A stretch of DNA of 64,000 bases from Anticarsia gemmatalis. Taxonomy: Eukaryota > Arthropoda > Insecta > Lepidoptera > Erebidae. Of the stretch, positions 59,801-64,000 are shown piece after piece. Positions within the stretch are counted from its first letter, which is position 1. Each line of letters begins with the position of its first letter. The notes under the pieces were generated by a model. The model ran no database searches. It had not been told where the DNA came from and saw nothing but the letters and a program-made list of their open reading frames with translations. The translations under genes were made by a program, and so were the position numbers. The stretch covers positions 3,127,501-3,191,500 of the forward strand of contig NC_134765.1 of the NCBI RefSeq assembly GCF_050436995.1. Reading direction: 5' to 3'.

Positions 59801-61155
59801 AGTATGGAACCGCGCCTCTGAGGTTAAGCTACGCTTTTCGAGGGGTATCGTGTTATAACCCAGGTATTTGGTTTGTGGAGGTCTAATAGGCAGTCGCTCC
59901 ATGTAGAATTCTGGTATTCAGCTGTATCTGATCAGACTGGAAGCCAACTCCAACATAGTTGGAAGAAAGGTAGGTTGATCGAAGTTATTTTAGTCAACGT
60001 ACTCATAACAGATTCAAATATATTAGCGTGTTCACTCGCCATTTATTCCTGTAAAGGAATAGATTACCATATTCTGGTTAGGTAACGAAGGGGTTAGTAT
60101 AAAAATAGACGGCTATGTATGTTTGTATGTATGTATGCATGTATGTATGTATGTATGTATGTACAGGTAGTTTGTTTGTGATTTGTACGGATTCCTTGAT
60201 TATGTGTGAGGGAAAATACTCGAGTTGTATCATCAGTTGCGTGGCGCGTTATGTAAACGATAGTAAGATAGGACTTGCTTATTCGCTGTAATTATCGCTT
60301 ATATTTGCATGCGTACTAAGTATGTACTTAAAAAAGAGCTCTTTCTCGATTTAAATCGTAAAATTTCAAGTATGTCTATTTTTAAGGATTAGTTGCAGCC
60401 AGCTACACCTTGAAGTGAGTACCTTATGCTGCAAGGTGCGTGTAGAACTGACGGTCATTGTAGGTCTTTTCCATGCGTAGAGATTTCTTCTTGAATTTTT
60501 ATTTTACCCTTATTATAATAATAATTATATTATTATCCATTTTTTAATTCATGTTAATAGTAGCTTCTCGCTAGGGTAAAAACGATCACTTTAACTGTTA
60601 TTACGACACATTGACACATGTTAAATGTTCATAATTTTTCACATGATTGATAAATTTTCTCACAATAATAGTCTCATAATCGTTTATTACAAACAAATGA
60701 CTATAAAATATAAGAGGAAATGGAATAATTACTTTTATTCAGCGGCGAAAACAGTTCGTGTAATACTTTCGAATAATTTTGCATTCGTAACACTTCTGGC
60801 TGCTTCCGTTTCACACTGAATATTTAAAATTTGGCGAACGAGAGAAACGCACGCTATAATTGATACTTTTTAATACTGAATTTAATATATTTGTAGTGAG
60901 TTAAAATGTACGTAGACAGTTGAGTATCAATTTAAAGATCTCTGTGCCGGAGACGTCCCGCGTTGTCGCGGAAACACTAGGTTTCTCTGCAAATATTTAT
61001 GAAATTATAAATGTTGTATGAAAAACAAAAGTAAGTAAGGTAAATAATGTCGACGCTTCGAGAAATACAATGCTACAGACCAATATAACATTGTGTCAAT
61101 AGGTGGTAGTCTTATCTTGCCAGTTCTTGTTGAATCGGTAGTAAATTAGTCAATA
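59801..61155. other. Unassigned stretch with a TATG microsatellite
   Basis: ATGTATGTTTGTATGTATGT... runs from 60114 to about 60163, a (TATG)n tract with few interruptions. Frames at 59873-60085 and 60625-60819 (+) are unrecognised. Confidence 0.4.
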
Positions 61156-61946
61156 CTAGCTGACCCGTGCGGCTCCGCTCGCGTGAATTTCGTACTGTTG
61201 CTTATTCGTTTGAGCACGCAAATTGCGAAGCACTCGATACACCTACACATAAAAATGCTAACAACTCTTTGTCATCTAATGGTTATTTACGAAAGGGACA
61301 CACAATGTGACACAGGCTCAGGCAGGCCTGATATCCTGTGGTTACCTTCTTTTCCTCTCTCGTCAGTATCCGTACCAGTTTACAGTGTAAAATATAATAC
61401 CCTATTAAAGACTGACCATTGCTTACCCGTCTGGATTCAGAATATTATTATAGCTACAGACAGACCTATCTGCGCCGGAGCTCTTCACACGCGTAATAAT
61501 GTATACTTGCGATGATACGTCCGAAACCGCGTAACCCGTAATTATTTTTTATATATCATCCGTTGTTTATTTTTTAAAACTTACCACATAGTCTGTTTCA
61601 TACCTATGCAATTTATTTCCTTAATGCAACCAATTTTTGGTTATGTGTTACGAACTGCAACGCCATCTGTTAGTTGCGGCGAACAACGACAACAAACGAA
61701 ATTACTCGGTTTGCCATCTAGGATATCCCGAGCGCACCGGACCCACGTAAACCGACATTTTTGTGTAATATATCATACAACATTTATGTTTGAAAATCTT
61801 ATAAATGTATAGCCTGTTTTAAAGGTATTTTTTTTTACTATAAAGCAATCAAAATAAATTAATTAGGAAAAACATGCTGTGTTGCTGACCATAACGCCAT
61901 CTATTGGTTGGTGCTAACAACAGGTATCAATACGGCAGGCACCGCG

Positions 61947-62377
61947 TTAGGGTCAGCGCAGACCAAGAGGAGCGCAGCGGAGAGGATTTTTTTAACGCAC
62001 TTGAAAATCAACTTTAATTTAATAAATATAAAGTGCATAATTGCTTGAACCTGACAAAAAATGCTCGCGCGTCCTCGAGGATGCGCGGGTATCCCCGCGC
62101 ATACTCGAGGACGAAAAATTTCAATGTTGTTACTGAGTTTAAAGAGAGAGAACGTCATTTTTATTCTTCTTCAGTCAAAAGAGCAATTATAATCATGGCC
62201 CTGTCTACCATCGTTGATGAATTTTCACAAAAACTGGCCTGTTTAATGAAGAATGGTAACCTAGAAAGTTTTCCTCGCGCAGGCTCGAGCAGTCGCGAGC
62301 ATGCTCGAGCATCCGCGAGCCGTAAAGAAAATGCTCGAGACCGCGCGAGGATTATTCCGGTCTGTCTGCGCTGGGCC
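61947..62377. repeat. GC-rich palindromic tandem unit 1 (431 bp)
   Basis: It begins TTAGGGTCAGCGCAGACC and ends GGTCTGTCTGCGCTGGGCC, so CAGCGCAGAC is inverted at the ends. It is dense in CpG, CTCGAG, TCGCGA and GCATGC. It lacks 15 bases (TGCGCGAGCATCGTA) present in unit 2, so its large palindrome is incomplete. Open frames cross it on both strands, the plus one (from 62033) being basic and S/R/A-rich, which reflects the repeat composition; no protein family is recognised. Confidence 0.75.
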
Positions 62378-62823
62378 TTAGGGTCAGCGCAGACCAAGAG
62401 GAGCGCAGCGGAGAGGATTTTTTTAACGCACTTGAAAATCAACTTTAAATTAATTAAAATAAAGTGAATAATTGCTTGAACCTGACAAAAAATGCTCGCG
62501 CGTCCTCGAGGATGCGCGGGTATCCCCGCGCATACTCGAGGATGCGCGAGCATCGTACGAAAAATTTCAATGTTGTTACTGAGTTTAAAGAGAGAGAACG
62601 TCATTTTTATTCTTTTTCAGTCAAAAGAACAACTATAATCATGGCCCAGTCTACCATCGTTGACGAATTTTCACGAAAACTGGCCTGTTTAATGAAGAAT
62701 GGTAACCTAAAAAGATTTCCTCGCGCAGGCTCGAGCAGTCGCGAGCATGCTCGAGCATCCGCGAGCCGTAAAGAAAATGCTCGAGACCGCGCGAGGATTA
62801 TTCCGGTCTGTCTGCGCTGGGCC
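62378..62823. repeat. GC-rich palindromic tandem unit 2 (446 bp)
   Basis: It has the same order as unit 1, and by eye the two differ in length only by the 15-base block. It carries a 62-base near-perfect palindrome at 62492-62553 (about 29-base arms with two mismatches). A second cluster of GCTCGAGC and TCGCGAGC words lies at 62727-62790. The embedded frame beginning at ATG 62641 (MAQSTIVDEFSRKLACLMKN) is shared with unit 1 but has no recognised domain. Confidence 0.75.
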
Positions 62824-63118
62824 ATAACCATATGCGAATGTTGTGAAATGAATTGCAATGCCATCTATGGTCTCTTTAGGGAAACGCAGGTTCAAACGAT
62901 TTCTACGTATTTTATTCAATTTTCTAAAAATCTATGATATTTTATGCGATAAAAAGTATCCCAATACTTGCTCCACTACTTATTCTATGCATATAACAAA
63001 TGTCAGTGCATTCTATCCGGTAGTTTTTACGTGATAGCGTAACATACAGACAGGAAAAAACCTGACCTTGAACTCTCTACTGATTTATTATAAGTATATA
63101 GATTACTGTATTAATTAA

Positions 63119-63250
63119 CCCCCGGTTTCTGAGGTACATTTAGGGGCAATTTATCTATTCAATAGTTTTAAACTAAACCAAAAAACAATGACAAAAAAAA
63201 ACGCTATTGAATAGATAAACTACCGCTGAATGTACCTCAGAAATCGGGGG
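63119..63250. mobile_element. PIF/Harbinger-like hairpin MITE, TAA target duplication
   Basis: CCCCCGGTTTCTGAGGTACA opens it and TGTACCTCAGAAATCGGGGG closes it, flanked by TAA at 63116-63118 and 63251-63253. The arms contain TTATCTATTCAATAG and its inverse. The spacer is A-rich (AAACTAAACCAAAAAACAAT). It is 132 bp, the same family as 4075-4192. Confidence 0.75.
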
Positions 63251-63253
63251 TAA

Positions 63254-64000
63254 ATCATGCAAATCGTCGTCTGTCTCGTATCCTCGTGAGAAACAGCTTT
63301 TATAATGAGCAGATATGTAATATTTATTTTATGAGGATGTGCCAATCACCGACTGACCTCGTGCGAATGTTACGGATGTGATAGTTTCGACTGTCCAAGT
63401 TCGTTATATGTTGATTAATCAAACATTGATTACTAATAAATCACGACCAATTTCTATTGGAAGTGGACCGCCAGACTTTTACTGATGACTTGTGACGGGA
63501 TGCTAAGAATACGCATGCCGCTAAATGTAAAATTTCACTTGTTGATACGGTTGTTTATTTTGCATGATGTTATTTATGGTTAAACAACAACTCTTACAGT
63601 GATGCATATACAACTAAAAATGAAATAGTAAGAACGACAGTGGAGTCAATTGCAAATTAACGCCACGAGCTTCAAAAATATTTGACAGTGAAGAGTGCTA
63701 GTCAATATTTGGTACTTATCTATCTAATTCTGGACTTACTTACTTCAGTGCATGCAATAATCCTACCCAATCATTAAAAGAAAGGTAAAACTTAACAGTG
63801 AATCTATTATCAGTTACCGAGTCTATAATAATAAAAATTACTCTCTTCAATTCATTTTAAATAACATTTAAGTCTTATACCATTTTTTTCACTATAATGT
63901 AAATTGTAGCGCCAAAACTATTTACATCTAGCCTATATCACGTACTCTACTTAAACGGCACGCAAAGTCCTCTACATCATGTTACATTTAGTTACATCGT
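63254..64000. other. Unassigned AT-rich stretch to the window end
   Basis: Nothing recognisable on either strand. Confidence 0.4.

Larger units (their letters stand above)
61156..63102 (-). mobile_element. Large non-autonomous Helitron with inserted or captured tandem units
   Basis: On the plus strand the left edge is A|CTAGCTGACCCGTGCGGCTC (CTAG 61156-61159) and the right edge is TTATTATAAGTATATAGA|T (ending 63102), i.e. A|TCTATATACTTATAATAA...GGGTCAGCTAG|T on the minus strand. Near the right edge, ATCCGGTAGTTTTTACGTGA resembles the Helitron core CGGT(C)AGTTTTTGCGTGA. A GCCATCT motif with shared flanks recurs at about 61668, 61891 and 62859. No Rep/helicase frame is seen. The 0.88-kb GC-rich tandem (61947-62823) lies inside. 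Confidence 0.55.

Noticed and set aside
60114..60163. CRISPR-like or regulatory repeat array
   Set aside because: It is a plain (TATG)n microsatellite without spacers.
62033..62937. Overlapping frames of 144, 147 and 157 codons read as possible proteins
   Set aside because: They lie in the GC-rich tandem units, are open on both strands, and have composition (S, R, A, E) set by CTCGAG/CGCGAG words. No domain was recognised. They were treated as by-products of the repeat.

Overview
The window is eukaryotic nuclear DNA, AT-rich and crowded with old transposable elements. The repeats point to a lepidopteran (moth or butterfly). They include Helitrons whose 3' end reads CTAG after GGGTCAG and whose 5' end is TCTATACTAATATTATAAAG, the SINE tail with GCCCAGCAGTGGGACA, a 5S-rRNA-like SINE, and the GGCTGTATCTCATGAACCGT repeat. 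These assignments rest on reading and family knowledge, not on a database search. No convincing protein-coding gene is visible. The longest open frames are under 160 codons and most are chance frames or lie inside repeats, so this looks like intergenic plus intronic sequence.

The one gene-like signal is a CpG-rich block at about 20.46-21.23 kb (+ strand). It ends in ATG followed by a perfect GTAAGT donor at 21231 and reads as the promoter and mostly untranslated first exon of a gene whose later exons lie beyond the window. If so, the remaining ~43 kb is a giant first intron. A candidate recursive-splice (ratchet) site, polypyrimidine-CAG|GTAAG, sits at 41759/41760, about 20.5 kb into it. Three short CpG-rich islets (30.3, 39.5, 42.3 kb) carry CCAAT-, E2F-, NRF1- or YY1-like motifs and could be internal promoters or enhancers.

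Layout. 0-2 kb: a 1.82-kb element with ~0.5-kb inverted arms, hit by a Helitron. 2.5-9 kb: degraded Helitron pieces, a PIF/Harbinger-like MITE and two 5S-like SINEs. 9-20.4 kb: mostly unassigned AT-rich DNA, one widespread lepidopteran repeat, a short Helitron and two copies of a third MITE family. 20.46-21.23 kb: promoter and exon. 21-41 kb: sparse MITE, SINE and Helitron remnants, with two tRNA-derived SINEs near 39-40 kb. 41-53 kb: a Helitron, the ratchet candidate, a MITE cluster at 46.2-47.35 kb with one MITE inserted in another, a cluster of same-strand SINE copies at 49.4-52.4 kb, one with a clear 12-bp target duplication. 53-61 kb: sparse, one Helitron, an 11-bp minisatellite, a TATG microsatellite. 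61.16-63.10 kb: a ~1.95-kb Helitron carrying two tandem GC-rich, palindrome-bearing units. 63.12 kb: another PIF-like MITE.

The most unusual structures are the tandem palindromic units in the last Helitron, the nested inverted-repeat element at the start, and the candidate recursive splice site.
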